From Marsupella aquatica (lineage: Eukaryota; Marchantiophyta): a DNA stretch of 64,000 bases. The notes under the pieces are model-generated. The model had not been told where the DNA came from. It was given only the letters and a program-made list of their open reading frames with translations, and ran no database searches. The translations under genes were made by a program, and so were the position numbers. Shown here one piece after another: positions 24,385 to 36,200 of this stretch (position 1 is the first letter of the stretch; each line of letters begins with the position of its first letter). The stretch is taken from contig OZ316892.1 of NCBI GenBank assembly GCA_973895155.1, positions 7,998,001-8,062,000 on the forward strand, read 5' to 3'.

Positions 24385-24765
24385 CCTGATTATTCCCCGG
24401 CCCGAACCATTCCCGGCCAAGACCCGGCCTCGTCCCAGACCCTGTGGCCCTACCCCTCCCCGGACCCGGCCCTGCCCCGCACCCGGTCCTGGCTATGGTT
24501 ATAGCCGGGGGCGGGCCGGGCCGGGCCAGATCCCCTTCCTCCCGAACCCCCTCCTCCCGAACCTGCCGGCCCGGGGAAGGGGAGCTCAGGAAGGGGAGAC
24601 CGGGGGATGGGACCGGGAGCCCAAGGTAAGTACTTGGGGCGGGGCGGCTGGGGACCAGGACCGGGGAATTGGGCCGGGGGGTTTTGCTGGGGTGCTTCAG
24701 GGGCGGGCCAGCTCAGGCCGGGCCGGGCCGGGCAGTAGACATCGAGTGGCCGGGACGGTCCGGGT
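24385..24765. repeat. GC-rich low-complexity island
   Basis: The block is dominated by CCCGG, GGCCCGG and CGGGCCGGGCC words with very few A or T, in sharp contrast to its flanks. It gives open frames in several phases rich in P, R and G, which reflect composition and not a gene. A second block of the same character lies at 38757-38965, and both are set in flanks with GGGCAA/CCGGG words. Confidence 0.75.
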
Positions 24766-26228
24766 GACGACTTGCCGGATGACGGGCTCTAAAGGCTCCA
24801 TTGACAGGCTCTAAAGGCTCCAATTGCTGGGCAAGTTCAAACCGGGCAATGTGGACAGAGTTTGGACATTTTCCAAACAATCTATAATTTACGTCTAGCC
24901 AGCATCGTCAAGAGCGACAAGGGTCATAAATTCAAGGGCCTATGAGTCTATGACATGCAAGTTGGCTCGTAGTAGTAATCTTTTCTTTGATATAATGGAG
25001 GGGACGGGCCTATTAAAATAATGGAGTGACTCGAAAGTGAAAAGCGGGAAGTCCGGAAGTGTCCATATGTAGCAGTTTGTCAGGGTTGGGGAATGTTCAT
25101 GTAGAACATTCTTTATTTTTGTCTTGTAGTGATCTTGAATAAATTGCAATGAAGAGTGTCGAGCACGGGAGGGGCGTCGTTGCGCTTTCTAATGGGAGGC
25201 GTTGTGATAGTTTTCAATCGGAAAGGCAGTCACTTCCTCAAGAAGAAGAGTGATAGACTTCCTCCTCAAGGTCGGGACAGTACTGTGAAAGAAATCAAAC
25301 GAGAACATCGTATCCTAAGGAAAGGAAAATTACACAGAAAGCATGCATATCTTAGTATCAACTATGAGTTTGATGCTTTTGATGAGATCGCGACGCATTC
25401 GGTACTGAACATTACAGTGCATTATTGTCAGTCATGCCTAAGAATTACTCCTTGGAAAACCAGGAGCAGCAACCTGACGATGATCTGACAACAGATATGG
25501 AGAGAAAAGTCCTTTGAAACCAGTCAGAGAGAGGATATCGCGCATACTGCTGCTACTACCCTAAAAGAAAGGAAACAAAAATTGCGAAGGAAACTCAATC
25601 CTGTGCTTTGACGAGTGCTTGGAGGTTCCTTCACCTGTGTTTGCAATATGGCTTGGAGCCGAGAAGACATTGTCGGACGAGAAAAACGATACGGATGCAT
25701 CACGCAGGTGAAGATGCTCTGCCGACTGCCTTCAGCGTCTGTCTCTCTCATAACTTTGTCTGGAAAGAAAATTGCTCCTTTCGTCAACTCCACACGGTAA
25801 GAACTGGTATTGGACCGGGCAACGTTGCAACAAGGTCGGGTGGTGGAGGCGATGTGGATACAAAGCAAAATCTTGTAAGTTTCACATTCCAAAACTCGCT
25901 CAAATTCTGTGCTTGTGCGAAGTTTAGGAGAGAGCTGAGACTAAGGACCAGCGGAACGTGTTGTGAGGGAGCTGAGAGTGAGGACCAGCGGAATGTGGAG
26001 TTCACTTCAAAACAGCTATTTGAAGTGACTGAAATTTGTTGGCCCCTCGGGCGATAGGCAATTGGGAACTCTAAGATTCTGGAAAATTGAGGAGGACCAT
26101 TCTTAGAAGCAGTAACTACACTCTCATTGTTGAGGCCCGGGGAATGAGAGAAAGTATTCCAGTGTCCAGCTTTCCAAAGTCCTCCAACTTGAATTTCGGG
26201 TTCACAAAGAACGTTGTGTTGAGAGAAA
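24766..26228. other. Spacer, no recognised gene
   Basis: Open frames at 25156-25488 and 25608-26057 (plus) were examined and match nothing I know. A short duplicated phrase GAGGACCAGCGGAA / AAGGACCAGCGGAA occurs near 25944 and 25980. Confidence 0.45.
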
Positions 26229-26637
26229 TCAATCACTCTACCCGTTCAGAGTTGTGTCTTGAGTGGCGCCTCCCAGTTGATCTTGCCTCTAACAGTCGCT
26301 CTTGCCTTCGTAAACGCCTGGTTCGCCGCACAAGCCAACAAGATCAGCGAGACTCACCGCTACCCTAAAACGAAAACTCCCAATCACCAGGAATACTTCA
26401 AGTTCTTGCCTGATCTTTGATACTCTAAATCACTCTACCCATTCAGAGTTGTGCCTTGGGCTGCGCCGAACAGTCGGTCTTGCTTTATACCACTCACTCT
26501 TGCCTTTGTACATGCCTGGGTCGCCAAGCCCACAAGACGCACGAGCGAACAAGAGCAACGAGAATCACCGCTACCTATAAACCGAAACTCCCAATCACCA
26601 GACTGCTTCGAGTTTTTGCCTGATCTTTGATAGCCTT
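26229..26637. repeat. Tandem duplication, about 200-bp period
   Basis: Copies near 26231 and 26430 both run AATCACTCTACCC, TTCAGAGTTGTG, CTTGCCTT, GCCTGGTTCGCC/GCCTGGGTCGCC, TCACCGCTACC, AACTCCCAATCACCAG and TTGCCTGATCTTTGATA. Confidence 0.9.
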
Positions 26638-26905
26638 TCACCTAAACATCTTATCTATACAAGTCTATTGTGCTCGCCTCCTCCTGAACAAGGTTTCTTC
26701 AACTAGAGGGTTAACGTAGACGAGGAGACTATATGACAAATTGACAATTGCCATCGGAGTTCGCGAGTTTCTTTCTTCTTCGACAAGATACTCAAATTTT
26801 TAGCCCTTTCACCTAAACATCTTATCTCTATCGATGTATTGTGCTCGCCTCCTCCTGAACAAGGTTTCTTCAACTAGAGGGCTACGTAGAAGAGTAGACT
26901 ATACA
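26631..26905. repeat. Second duplicated block, 170-bp period
   Basis: TTTCACCTAAACATCTTATC followed by GTGCTCGCCTCCTCCTGAAC and CAACTAGAGGG is found at 26635-26735 and again at 26806-26905, directly after the previous duplication. Confidence 0.9.
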
Positions 26906-28665
26906 GAACTGAGAATTGCACCATGATACATTGCAAACACACCTCCGCCAAACGCCCAAACGAGAGGCCCTCCAACGACACAGAGAGTTAATGCAGGGAG
27001 CTAGTTTGCACTAAATTTTCAGATCGCTTTCTAGGGTAGCGAGGAAAGGCATGAAAGTTCCCAAAAAATCTCGAGAAATTTACAGAGAAAGGAAGGAACG
27101 TGTGACGCTTCCAAGGCACATTTCTAGATCATTTGTTTTATTTCCAATAAAGTTACCCCTAATGTAAAGGGGCCAAAACCGGAGCCAGATTCCCTAGTTG
27201 GTCTTTTAGGTGTGTTTCCCTTACTTTCCAAAAGTTCCCTTGTAGCAGGCAAGTCTTAGCAAATAAGCATGTGAGTTCACTTATTCTTGGGAAACAGGTG
27301 CTCAATCCCACGAAGAGCTCGCAGCAGAGGGATGGAGCTTGAGCAAAGGCAGCTCCCAGCTATAGAAAGAAGCAGCTGGTGGCCTTCCTCCAAAATCCAG
27401 CTGCTCGCAGCAATGAAGGGCCTCACATCAATGGTGGGCCTGGGCAAAGAAGGAAGAAAAACATTGGGGCTGGGGTAGCGTGAAGAAAAATGTTGGGCCC
27501 GGGCCTAACTCCTGGTGAGAAAGGCCCAACACTGTTGTGAAGACCAAAAAAACGGGTTCACCCTTCAGTACTTAAAGTTTTGAATTAAACTAACTCGCCC
27601 AGTAAATTTGAATAAAGTGGTTACCCTCAGCCCCAAATCATAAACTTTAGGGATACCTTTAATGAGTACTAATATCTATATATTAACTAATCTAATGAAA
27701 ACCTAGAGTTAGGGTCTGCGCTTGTAGGGTGAAGTCTCTAGACCATAACTCTAGGGCCCAGCCAATATTTAGGTGAATAGAAAGAAGATGAAAATTATGT
27801 GTGTCAAAATGATGATCATGTATTGTGGTTTTTGTCCTCATTACAAAGAATGGGCATTGAGGCTGGTGGTCAAAGTATTATAAATCAGCTGAAATGGATG
27901 TTGTGCTTTACTTGAAGGATGCCCTGTTCAGCTTGGCATAACTGGTTACTTTATGGGAAGGATGATTCACTTTTGTCAATGACATCTTGAGTAGTTGGGC
28001 ATGAAGAGTCACTTATTACCTGGTAAAACATATGGACCAAGGTCCAGTCAATTAGTTAAGTGTACTAATGTATCAAGAGTACATGTAAGATCCAGCGAGA
28101 CACATAAAACATTGATTTCCATCCATTTCTTTCAGCATGGATATCTGATTGGCTGTTCAAACAGCTGCAATTGTTGGTGTCGGTTCATTCGTGTCGATTC
28201 ACTCGTATTCGTCGAGAGTCAAACTAAAGTTTCATGAATTTAAACCAAAAACCATTTAGAAAACTAGGGTTCTTCCTCCACAACACACTACTAACATACT
28301 ATTTGAGTTAAAACACCATTCAAAAAAGATCTACAGGGGTTGTGGTGGTCCATCTAAGTCAATTGTCAGAGATTGCGGTCCATCCAGGGTTTCCTTTAGT
28401 ACGACCTGAGATTCAAATCTTCGAATAAGTTAACTGCAAATTCACGACACGATCACTTTGTGGGTCGTGATTGAAAGAGAGAGACATTGACCGAACTCGA
28501 GCACGAGAAGACCATAGTCGAGGTAGGAGAAGGATTGGAATGAAAGAACGGAAGGCGATGGCGATGGAGGGGAGAGATGGCCGAAGCACGACAGCGATGA
28601 AGTGATTAAAACCCAGTTTCACTGATTTTCGGCCGTTCTCTCAAAAGCGAGAAGAGAGGCCGGGA
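26906..28665. other. Spacer and 5' flank of the HIRIP3-like gene
   Basis: No other gene is recognised. The last 200 bases before 28666 are purine-rich and probably 5' UTR or promoter. Confidence 0.5.
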
Positions 28666-30270
28666 ATGGCAGTAGGTGCGATGGCGCAGCAGCAGCCGAA
28701 GAACGACGATGGCGCCACTGCCGAACTGGAGAGCTCTCTCTCGCGCGCTGTTCAGCTCCGTGCGCCATACATTAAGAAGCAGTCTCATCAATTGACTCTC
28801 CCCTCTGTGAGACGGCTTCTAGAAAGAGATCTGAGACTGCAGAACCTGTTTCTGGAAGAACACAAAGCTGTGATCAAGGGCCTCGTGGACGAGGTCCTCA
28901 ACGAGTCCTATAGTGACGCTGACGATCTGGATGCTGTTCCGGAAGAGGTGAGAAAGAGAGGAAAGAAAAACTCTAGAGTTGTAGAAGATTTAGGTCGGGA
29001 TGCTGTCCCGGAAGAGACGAAAAAGAGAAGAAAGGAAAACCCTAGGGTTGTAGAAGATTTACAGGATGAGCAACTGGAAACTCACACAATTGATGGGAAC
29101 AGTTACACGACGAGAAACTTTCTCAATGTGGACAAGGGGAAACCAACCAAGACCGATGTGGATGATTCTGAAGATGAAGACAAACCGGGAGCGTCCGATG
29201 GGGGACAACATGCAGAAATTTCAGACATACAGGGCACTTGTACAGAGATACAATCTGAGAAGCATTGGCCAATTCAAGAGCGCTCAAGCAACCAAATCAC
29301 GCTGGTACCAAAGGATGAAGGAGACGTGGAGGAAACGCTGCACGTGGGGTATCATGAGGAGACAATCCGGCTGGATTTAATAAATACTAATGAGAATGCC
29401 ATCAGAGTAGCTCTATCGGGACGAGCAGCTGAACTGAAGTCTCAAGCGGAGACTCTTACAGTGACGAAAGTGAGACACTTGCTAGAAAAGGATCTTGGAC
29501 TGGAGCGAGATCGATTGCAGGTCCATAAGCAGTTCATACGGACGCTTGTTGATGAGTTGTTAGGAGCTACCAGTGAGGTACCAAAGATCGATGAACGGAA
29601 AGGGGAGCACGAAAGAGAGGAGGAAGGTCCTGTAAAGAGTAAAGGAAGACCGAAATATACGGAGGATAAATTTTCCATGGGCAGGACGAGCGCCGTTGGA
29701 GAGGCTATTGAAGATAGTGAGGAGAACTTGCAAGGAAATGGTGAAGTTTCTGATAGTGTCTCTGTAGAAAGAAGGCAAAGTAAGTTAAAAAAGCTAACAA
29801 AACAACAGAAGAAAGATAATGAAGTGAGGACAAAACCCGTGATTGTTAAACAAAGCACTGACTCGAAGCGACCATTTACTGCCAAGGTCGAACGTCTAAG
29901 GGGAATCTTGAAATTCGTTGGAGTAGGGGTATCTCCAATCTCGTATCGAAAAGCCAGGCAGGTCCCAGAGGATGAGCGAGAAGAAGTCTTGATTAGAGAG
30001 CTGGAGAAAAGACTAGCCCAAGAAGGATTATCATCTAATCCTACCGAGAAAGCGATGAAAAAGGTGAAGGCACGCCTGGCGAGGAAAAGAGATTTGGATG
30101 GTATTGAACGCAGCAACATTATGGAAGCGCCAAGACGAAGTAGAACTGCTTCAAACAGCTGGTTTGCTCCCCGGCCTAATAGATATGCACAAGCTGCAGA
30201 CGAAGATTCGGAAGACCAAGATTCTAAAGAGGACTCGAGACCTGTTGTAACTGGAGCCATGGATGATTAG
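28666..30270 (+). CDS. HIRIP3/CHZ-like acidic nuclear protein
   Basis: One open frame of 534 residues. Residues 20-81 and about 246-302 are two related helical modules (TLPSVRRLLERDLRL and TVTKVRHLLEKDLGLE), which look like the DEK-C-type fold found at the N-terminus of HIRIP3-like proteins. The C-terminal part, about 401-481 (AKVERLRGILKFVGVGVSP, then a charged helix with MKKVKARLARKRDLDGI), resembles the CHZ-containing region of plant proteins annotated as histone chaperone CHZ-domain proteins. The linkers are rich in E, D, K and R. The expected role is binding H2A-H2B in the nucleus, by family inference. A second in-frame ATG lies at 28681. No intron is needed, unlike the neighbouring genes. 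A 23-residue internal repeat is present. Confidence 0.72.
   Translation: MAVGAMAQQQPKNDDGATAELESSLSRAVQLRAPYIKKQSHQLTLPSVRRLLERDLRLQNLFLEEHKAVIKGLVDEVLNESYSDADDLDAVPEEVRKRGKKNSRVVEDLGRDAVPEETKKRRKENPRVVEDLQDEQLETHTIDGNSYTTRNFLNVDKGKPTKTDVDDSEDEDKPGASDGGQHAEISDIQGTCTEIQSEKHWPIQERSSNQITLVPKDEGDVEETLHVGYHEETIRLDLINTNENAIRVALSGRAAELKSQAETLTVTKVRHLLEKDLGLERDRLQVHKQFIRTLVDELLGATSEVPKIDERKGEHEREEEGPVKSKGRPKYTEDKFSMGRTSAVGEAIEDSEENLQGNGEVSDSVSVERRQSKLKKLTKQQKKDNEVRTKPVIVKQSTDSKRPFTAKVERLRGILKFVGVGVSPISYRKARQVPEDEREEVLIRELEKRLAQEGLSSNPTEKAMKKVKARLARKRDLDGIERSNIMEAPRRSRTASNSWFAPRPNRYAQAADEDSEDQDSKEDSRPVVTGAMDD
28930..29067 (+). repeat. 69-bp in-frame tandem duplication in the HIRIP3-like gene
   Basis: Two 69-bp units starting at 28930 and 28999 encode DAVPEEVRKRGKKNSRVVED and DAVPEETKKRRKENPRVVED followed by LGR or LQD. 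The reading frame is kept, and the differences are scattered substitutions. Confidence 0.93.
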
Positions 30271-31924
30271 CCGAAATCGACAAATGATTTGTTCGACGAA
30301 CATCGAAAAGCCTTACGGGGGAAAAGGCAACACGCGCGGCTGTCACAGCATGTTTTCGTAAAATTCCTGGTGTGTGGACAGGTATGGCAACTTGAGGTAT
30401 TATATACACTTCTTCCCTGGAGTCGATGCGATTATCCTAACCGACATTATCATCTCAATTTCGTGCTATAATTTGCTACTCTGGTTTCTGAATTTGATAG
30501 GCATCAGTCCCTCACTTTTGTTATATAGAAGGGTTACTGTTGCCTTCGAGTCCTTTGAAAGGATAGCCTACATAATTTGAGCAGGCTGAGAGCCTCCAAC
30601 CTGAAGCAAGCAGCTTACATTTACAACTGAATTACTGAAAAGGACCTATCTAAGTACGATAGTCCAGTGACGACAGTTCACCAACGAGTGTAAATTACCT
30701 CTATCTTAAGGTGGTCTTCCGCTTTAGTATCTATAGACCAGATACTAAAAACGAGAGATATGATTAGTGGACCCCCTTCCTGAAAAAGTTGTTTAATCAA
30801 TCCCCTCTATACCCTAAACCCCCTCTATACTTTTTTCCAATCTGGATAGTTGATGGACCTTTGAATCTCAGATCTGGGCCGTTATAGACCTCAGGACCTT
30901 TCAATTTCAGATCTGGATCATTGATGGACTTTTTTATCTCAGATAGACCTCAGGACCTTTCAATTTCAGATCTGGATCATTGATGGACTTTTTGATCTCA
31001 GATCTGGACCATTGATAGACCTCAGGACCTTTCAATTTCAGGTAGACCATTGATAGACCCCAGGGATTGATAGACCCCAGGGTTCAATGAAGGAACAAGT
31101 TTCATTTTGGGGGTTCATCAACATATCTTATTGAAGCTCCTGTAGCGAATACTCTAGTTTCAGTAATACAGTTACTCTATACTATTTTGAACACCAGTAA
31201 ATATTGACCTCCACCATCGAGTTCTCACAATTCGCACCTCCATATGATATTGAATTCCAGAATCCTCTCAACCTTTCACTCCCTAAGAGTTTCTACAATT
31301 CGCACCACGGACCGTCAAATACTTTGAACTCCGCAATTTCTCAACCATGCATTGAGGATTTTCACAATAAGAACTGCAATCCTCCACATTCGAGGATTTT
31401 TCACAGGTCAAGTAATCAATCTCAAAGACAACTGTTTCTCCAGCACCTCATGATGTGTTAAGGACGTTGCATACGTTTTTTCCCAAACTTTCTAGCAGTA
31501 TAAATCTTGGAACCTTCTCCTTCACTGATCAGAAATTATGATCTGAATTTTCCCAATGCGGGAAATTCTACTATTTATTAAGAATTGGAGGTTGGATCAT
31601 CTATGTCGAGTAAGAGCTAAAATTCGTTTGCTAATCTCCACAGCACAATTCCAATATCTATCCCTGGAGCAGCTGCTCCGGATATACAGAATTCTTTCAC
31701 CAGTGGGCGAAAGGGCCAACCAGGGGCACCATAAATTCGCTGCATCAAAAGTCCCCGCTTCCTCCTCTAATTTATCTGGAATGTACACATGGAAGTCTCA
31801 AAAGCCCCAATGTCTCAGTCTCACCTGCGTGCAGAGGTGAGAGACTGAAACTAATATTGGCCTATCTCAGGTACAAGTAATGAAATGTTTGAAAACTAGC
31901 GAGAAATCATACTACATTGAATTC
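30271..31924. other. Spacer between the HIRIP3-like gene and GME
   Basis: A degenerate tandem repeat at about 30840-31090 is built of CTCAGGACCTTTCAATTTCAG, ATCTGGATCATTGATGGAC and TTGATAGACC words, with a period near 66 bp in its clearest part. No gene is recognised. Confidence 0.55.
30840..31090. repeat. Degenerate tandem repeat, about 66-bp units
   Basis: CTCAGGACCTTTCAATTTCAG recurs near 30890, 30950 and 31021, each time followed by TGGATCATTGATGGAC or AGACCATTGATAGAC variants. Confidence 0.85.
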
Positions 31925-34845
31925 TTAGGCTTTTCCAAAAGCCTCCTTGCCATCTGCGTCACGTAGGGCACCCAACGACACTGGGGCTTGGGTTCCCACG
32001 ATTTTCGACGAGGCATAGACATCTAAACTGGTTCCCTTTGCTTTCTCCTTCTCGACCTGCTCTTTGATCCAGTAATAGGTGATTCTCAGACCGTCCTGCA
32101 TTTACATGATAGACATCACAGTTGGTCAGCCACAGACACCGACACAGTTCAAAACTGGAAAGAGGACTTCAACGCTCGCATTCTGACTCCGATCACTAGA
32201 GGCATAGTGACAAACAAATCAAGACATGTAATACAGTTGTCGAAACATAACGAGAACCAGAACTGGAAAAATGAGCCGTTGCAGTGTCAGTCCAATGATC
32301 GGTACGAGGACTTCAGGATACACACATTTGAGAGGAAGTCCAAATCATTCAGCATGCAAAACTGCAAAAACTCACCTTCAACTTCATCGAAGGAGCCCAT
32401 CCCAGTTTCTCTTTAATCAAAGCGTTATCAGAGTTACGTCCTCGGACACCCTCAGGTCCAGGAATGTGCTTGATTGGCAGCTTCTTACCCTCGAAGCCGA
32501 GAACAATCTCTGCCATCTCGTTCATGCTGACCATCTCGTCACTTCCCAGGTTGACGGGATCCGAGTAGTCTGATTTCGTCAACCTGAAGCGCGGCACATG
32601 CATGCAATTAATATTTAAAATGTAGGACAACACCTCGAACAGCTTAGCAGGTTGGCTCCGTCAAATCATCGCCTTCGTCCCTACAGCGTTGGGGTATACA
32701 GATCCGTTTCACTTGAGACATGACATGACAAGGATCTTCAAACGAAGAGGCGAACATTTCTCCAAAACAGAAGAGCACGGCATACCTTAGGACACCCTCC
32801 ACACACTCATCGATAAAAGTGAAAGAGCGTGTCTGCTTGCCGTCACCCCACATTTCGAAGAAATCTGCAGAGGTGATTGCTTTCCTTGAGAAGGCAGCTG
32901 GAGCCTTCTCACGTCCACCTGTTCAAGGAAGACTTCAATCAGGTGAGAACGAAATTACGGAAAGGATACTACAAGAGGAGGTAAATCAGATGGTGCGATG
33001 CCAACCAACGAGATAACCATTAAGACCCAGCTTAAGGTTCTGAAGCCGAAGTTTCTTCTAAAGATTTCTAGATTGATCGCTAAGACCCAGACTGCTCACG
33101 ATTTTATTAATCAAAAGGCATGAGATTTTGGAACTCACCCTTCCATGTTCCGTATGGGCCATAGATATTGTGGAAGCGAGCTACCCTGCACTCCATATCG
33201 AAGTCCTTGGTGTAGTGCTTACACAATTCCTCGGTACACAACTTCTCCAAACCGTATGCATCTTGCGGCTGCGAGACAATACAGCCAGAGAAACCAAGGT
33301 TGGACTAAGCTTGTTCTGAAGAATATTGAGATCGGAGGAATTGTACCAGTACTGTGGTGGCAAAGCCCAACATTCCCTGCTACAATGAAAATTACGCACC
33401 GCCCAACAACAAATTTTCCTGACAATCTGTATTCAACCGTGCAGTACACAGACTACGTGATGAGGGCCTGGTTTGATCTGCCTTAAGCGTATATGAATTT
33501 ACTTACCTCGGCGGGCCATGCATCAGACTCCTTCAGACTGACACAAGCAGTATCAAGCTGCTTGTACTCGGGGTAAATGCAAGCGCTGGAAGCATAGAAG
33601 AATCTGTTCACGTCATCGAAAGAAGACATTCAATCAGCCTCGGCAAAAGAAGACAATTCCATCCTGAAAGACCTACAAGATCTGCGCAAAGCTCCCATCC
33701 AGGACACGATACTCTCTTCCATGTATATACACTCTCTCTCACTCTCTTTGGTCTAAAAGAGCCCACATTGCCAGACTCCCGATGTGCAAACCAGGTAATG
33801 TCCTGGGTGGGACTATGAAGACAATTAAAAGTGCCCTTCACAATGCATGTAGACAATCACGACCGTCGACGACACTCCAATTGAGGATCATTACCAAATC
33901 TTACAAAGTACATTTACGAACTAGTAATCATCCGCGACGGGGTGATTTTCTAACTGCTCGTCAGCAGATCAAGGCTATCATAGCCAATATCGTTTTCCAA
34001 CTAGTGCTCCATTGTACAGTATCTAATGTGGACACCGCTACCTCTCAACGACAAGGACATCAGCCCAAAGCTTCAATGAGCGAGTAGGACCCATACAATC
34101 AAACCGTGAGAACACAGAAGGACCATGGCTACAACATCAGGACTCAATGAAGTCAACCCAGAGGAATCCTTCATCACAAAGCGGGAAACAGATCAATTTG
34201 CCTTGAGACCCAAAGGACCAGGCTGCCCAAAAAATCGCAGTTTGGAATGGCCGATGGGGTCACTCATAAGACAGAGCTAAGAACAAATAGATTTGACTCG
34301 TTTAGGCCCAAAGAGAACAACTCCAGATAGCTCCTTTGCCCAGGTGAAACGAAGACCATTCACAAACAGTGAAATATAAGTAACTGGGAACTGGAGAGAG
34401 CAAACCGTTTAATGCCATTGATTCGAGCAGCCTCCAGCATGTTGAAGCTAATCATCGTGTTATTATACATGATAACCGAATGATTCGACTGAATGAAACC
34501 CATGCCCCCCATATCGGCGGCCAAGTTGAACACATGCTCCACACCCTTGGTGACAAGCATGCAATTGTCAAAAACTCTTAGATCCACCAGGTGAAATTCA
34601 TCGCAGAACAACTTCTCGGGCATGTGCTCGTTTGTCTTCCAATCTGCTGCCACCACATAATGCCCCTCGCTCTTCAGCCTCTTGGCAATGTGCGAGGCAA
34701 TGAAACCCCCGGCCCCTGTGACGCAGATCTTCAGCTTCTTCTCGGGCCAGTACGCCTCCTTGTCCAAATTAGTGGCTTCGTAAAACCCCGTCGAGTTCAC
34801 GTAGCCGTTGGTTTCCCCATTGGCATGGGTGCCATTGGTCGCCAT
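31925..34845 (-). CDS. GME: GDP-mannose 3,5-epimerase
   Basis: Six minus-strand exons join in phase to 392 residues: 34845-34406, 33603-33507, 33268-33139, 32918-32786, 32583-32376 and 32095-31925. All introns are GT-AG. GME converts GDP-D-mannose to GDP-L-galactose and GDP-L-gulose in the cytosol, feeding ascorbate synthesis and cell-wall L-galactose. The NAD-binding loop GAGGFIASHIAKRLK starts at residue 44. ADMGGMGFIQSNHS, SSACIYPEYK (C155) and DAYGLEKL (Y184, K188) correspond to the catalytic C145, Y174 and K178 of the Arabidopsis enzyme, and GGREK (K227) to K217. RSFTFIDECVEGVLR and HIPGPEGVRGRNSD follow. The N-terminus is about 10-15 residues longer than in Arabidopsis. The start ATG at 34845 is the first in this frame with a good purine context. 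Only the first 20 or so residues are poorly conserved. Confidence 0.98.
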
Positions 34846-35545
34846 TCCTCCCCTCTCGTCTAGCTCAAACTTCCCTTTTCTTCGCCTTGCCTTGCCTTTG
34901 TCTGTCCGTCCGCCTCAGCTAGATTAGATCTCTGCACAATGTCAATCAAGTGACTATCAGCATCACATCACCCACAACAACTCAATCCTGACAATCACAT
35001 CAAATCGGAACGGGGCACCAAACGACCCACAACCACACGACCGACTCAAAAAAATCACCAAAATTGTCAGACCGTCTGTCGAAGTCTGGGTCAAACCTCA
35101 AAGCGATGACTCTAACGACCCACAACTACATGACGGATCCAAATCACCAAAATTGCCAGAAGAACCTCTGTCCCGAATCAATCAATCCCTCCCGGCACAA
35201 CAAACGAGAGCAGAGGGAAAGAGAGTCAGGAAGACTGTGGTAGCTAGCTAGATCACACTCGGCCGTCTGATTGTGTTGCTTAGTGCGGCAGAGGGCTCGC
35301 AGCTCACTTATTGGTATGGGCCGGGGACCTCCGACCGCTCTTTGGGGAGAATCGGAGCTCGCTTTTCTGCCAGCGTGGCCACGCAGCGCAGCGCAGCGTA
35401 GATCGAAAAGGGCGGAGGAGGAAGGCGTGCACAGTACTACTGGACTACAGGAGTGAGTGATTGACAGCACGCGGGAGGAGGAGACTCGCCATGAGACCTC
35501 GATCTTGAGCTGTGTGGAGCGCAACAAGAGGACCAAAGTGCTGCT
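34846..35545 (-). promoter_or_regulatory. Probable GME 5' UTR and promoter region
   Basis: This is the upstream flank of GME. A possible acceptor (ATTGTGCAG at about 34933-34941 on the minus strand) suggests a 5' UTR intron, as is common in plant GME genes, but I cannot fix the donor. No other gene is seen. Confidence 0.35.
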
Positions 35546-36200
35546 GAGTGCGTGCGCCGGTCTACCCTATCCTATGCCCTGCCTTCCCCTGATTTCCCCT
35601 CTCTGGTCTTTTGCCCTGATTTTCCTGTCTTGAGTGTTGCCCCCTTAGTTTTGGTATTCAGGTGGAAACTCGTTTATATTTATACCCTTTGGATCCCACT
35701 CTTATATGCTCCTTGCCTGCCCATTTTCAGTTACCCTCATTGTTATTTTGTTGGGGGTCTTTGATCAAACAAGCATTTTATGTAATCCCTGATATATCAC
35801 TAACAAGACATCCAATCTGTTACTTTCGTTTACCCCCTTGTTGGTTGTTTTGAATTTCACCTTTCAATGTTTTTATCTTTGTATAATTACAATACTGGAC
35901 CTAAGTGTTTTTCCTTGTGTTGAACTAAACACAAAAGGTTGTGTTTGCTTTTTGTGGAAAACATCATTCTTCTTGTTTGTGACCAAATGTGTTGATGTGG
36001 TGCTTTGAATTATGGGGGTCAGTAGAGAAATGTGGTGCTTTGGATTATGGGGGTCTGTAGAGAAATGTGGACTGCAAGGAGAGGACTGAAGTGTTCCCAA
36101 GTGTGTGCGACCTGCCCTATTTATGCCCTCTCCTGATTTCCCCTTTTTGATCTTTTGCCCCCTTTTGTTATTCAGAAGGAAAACTCATTTATAACGGAGA
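35545..36200. repeat. Direct repeats of about 130 bp flanking a 400-bp segment
   Basis: About 35550-35680 and 36090-36195 share, in order, GGACCAAAGTG / GGACTGAAGTG, a CCTGATTTCCCC word, GGTCTTTTGCCC or GATCTTTTGCCC, TATTCAG.GGAAA and CTC(G/A)TTTATA. Between them, 35985-36065 holds a shorter duplicate (TGTGGTGCTTTG.ATTATGGGGGTC twice). Retroelement ends are possible but TG..CA borders were not found. Confidence 0.6.

Noticed and set aside
24350-24814. 154-codon P/R/G-rich frame
   Set aside because: It reflects the GC-rich low-complexity island; neighbouring frames are open too.
29442-30260. 272-codon minus-strand frame
   Set aside because: Antisense shadow of the HIRIP3-like gene; serine/leucine-rich with no motif.
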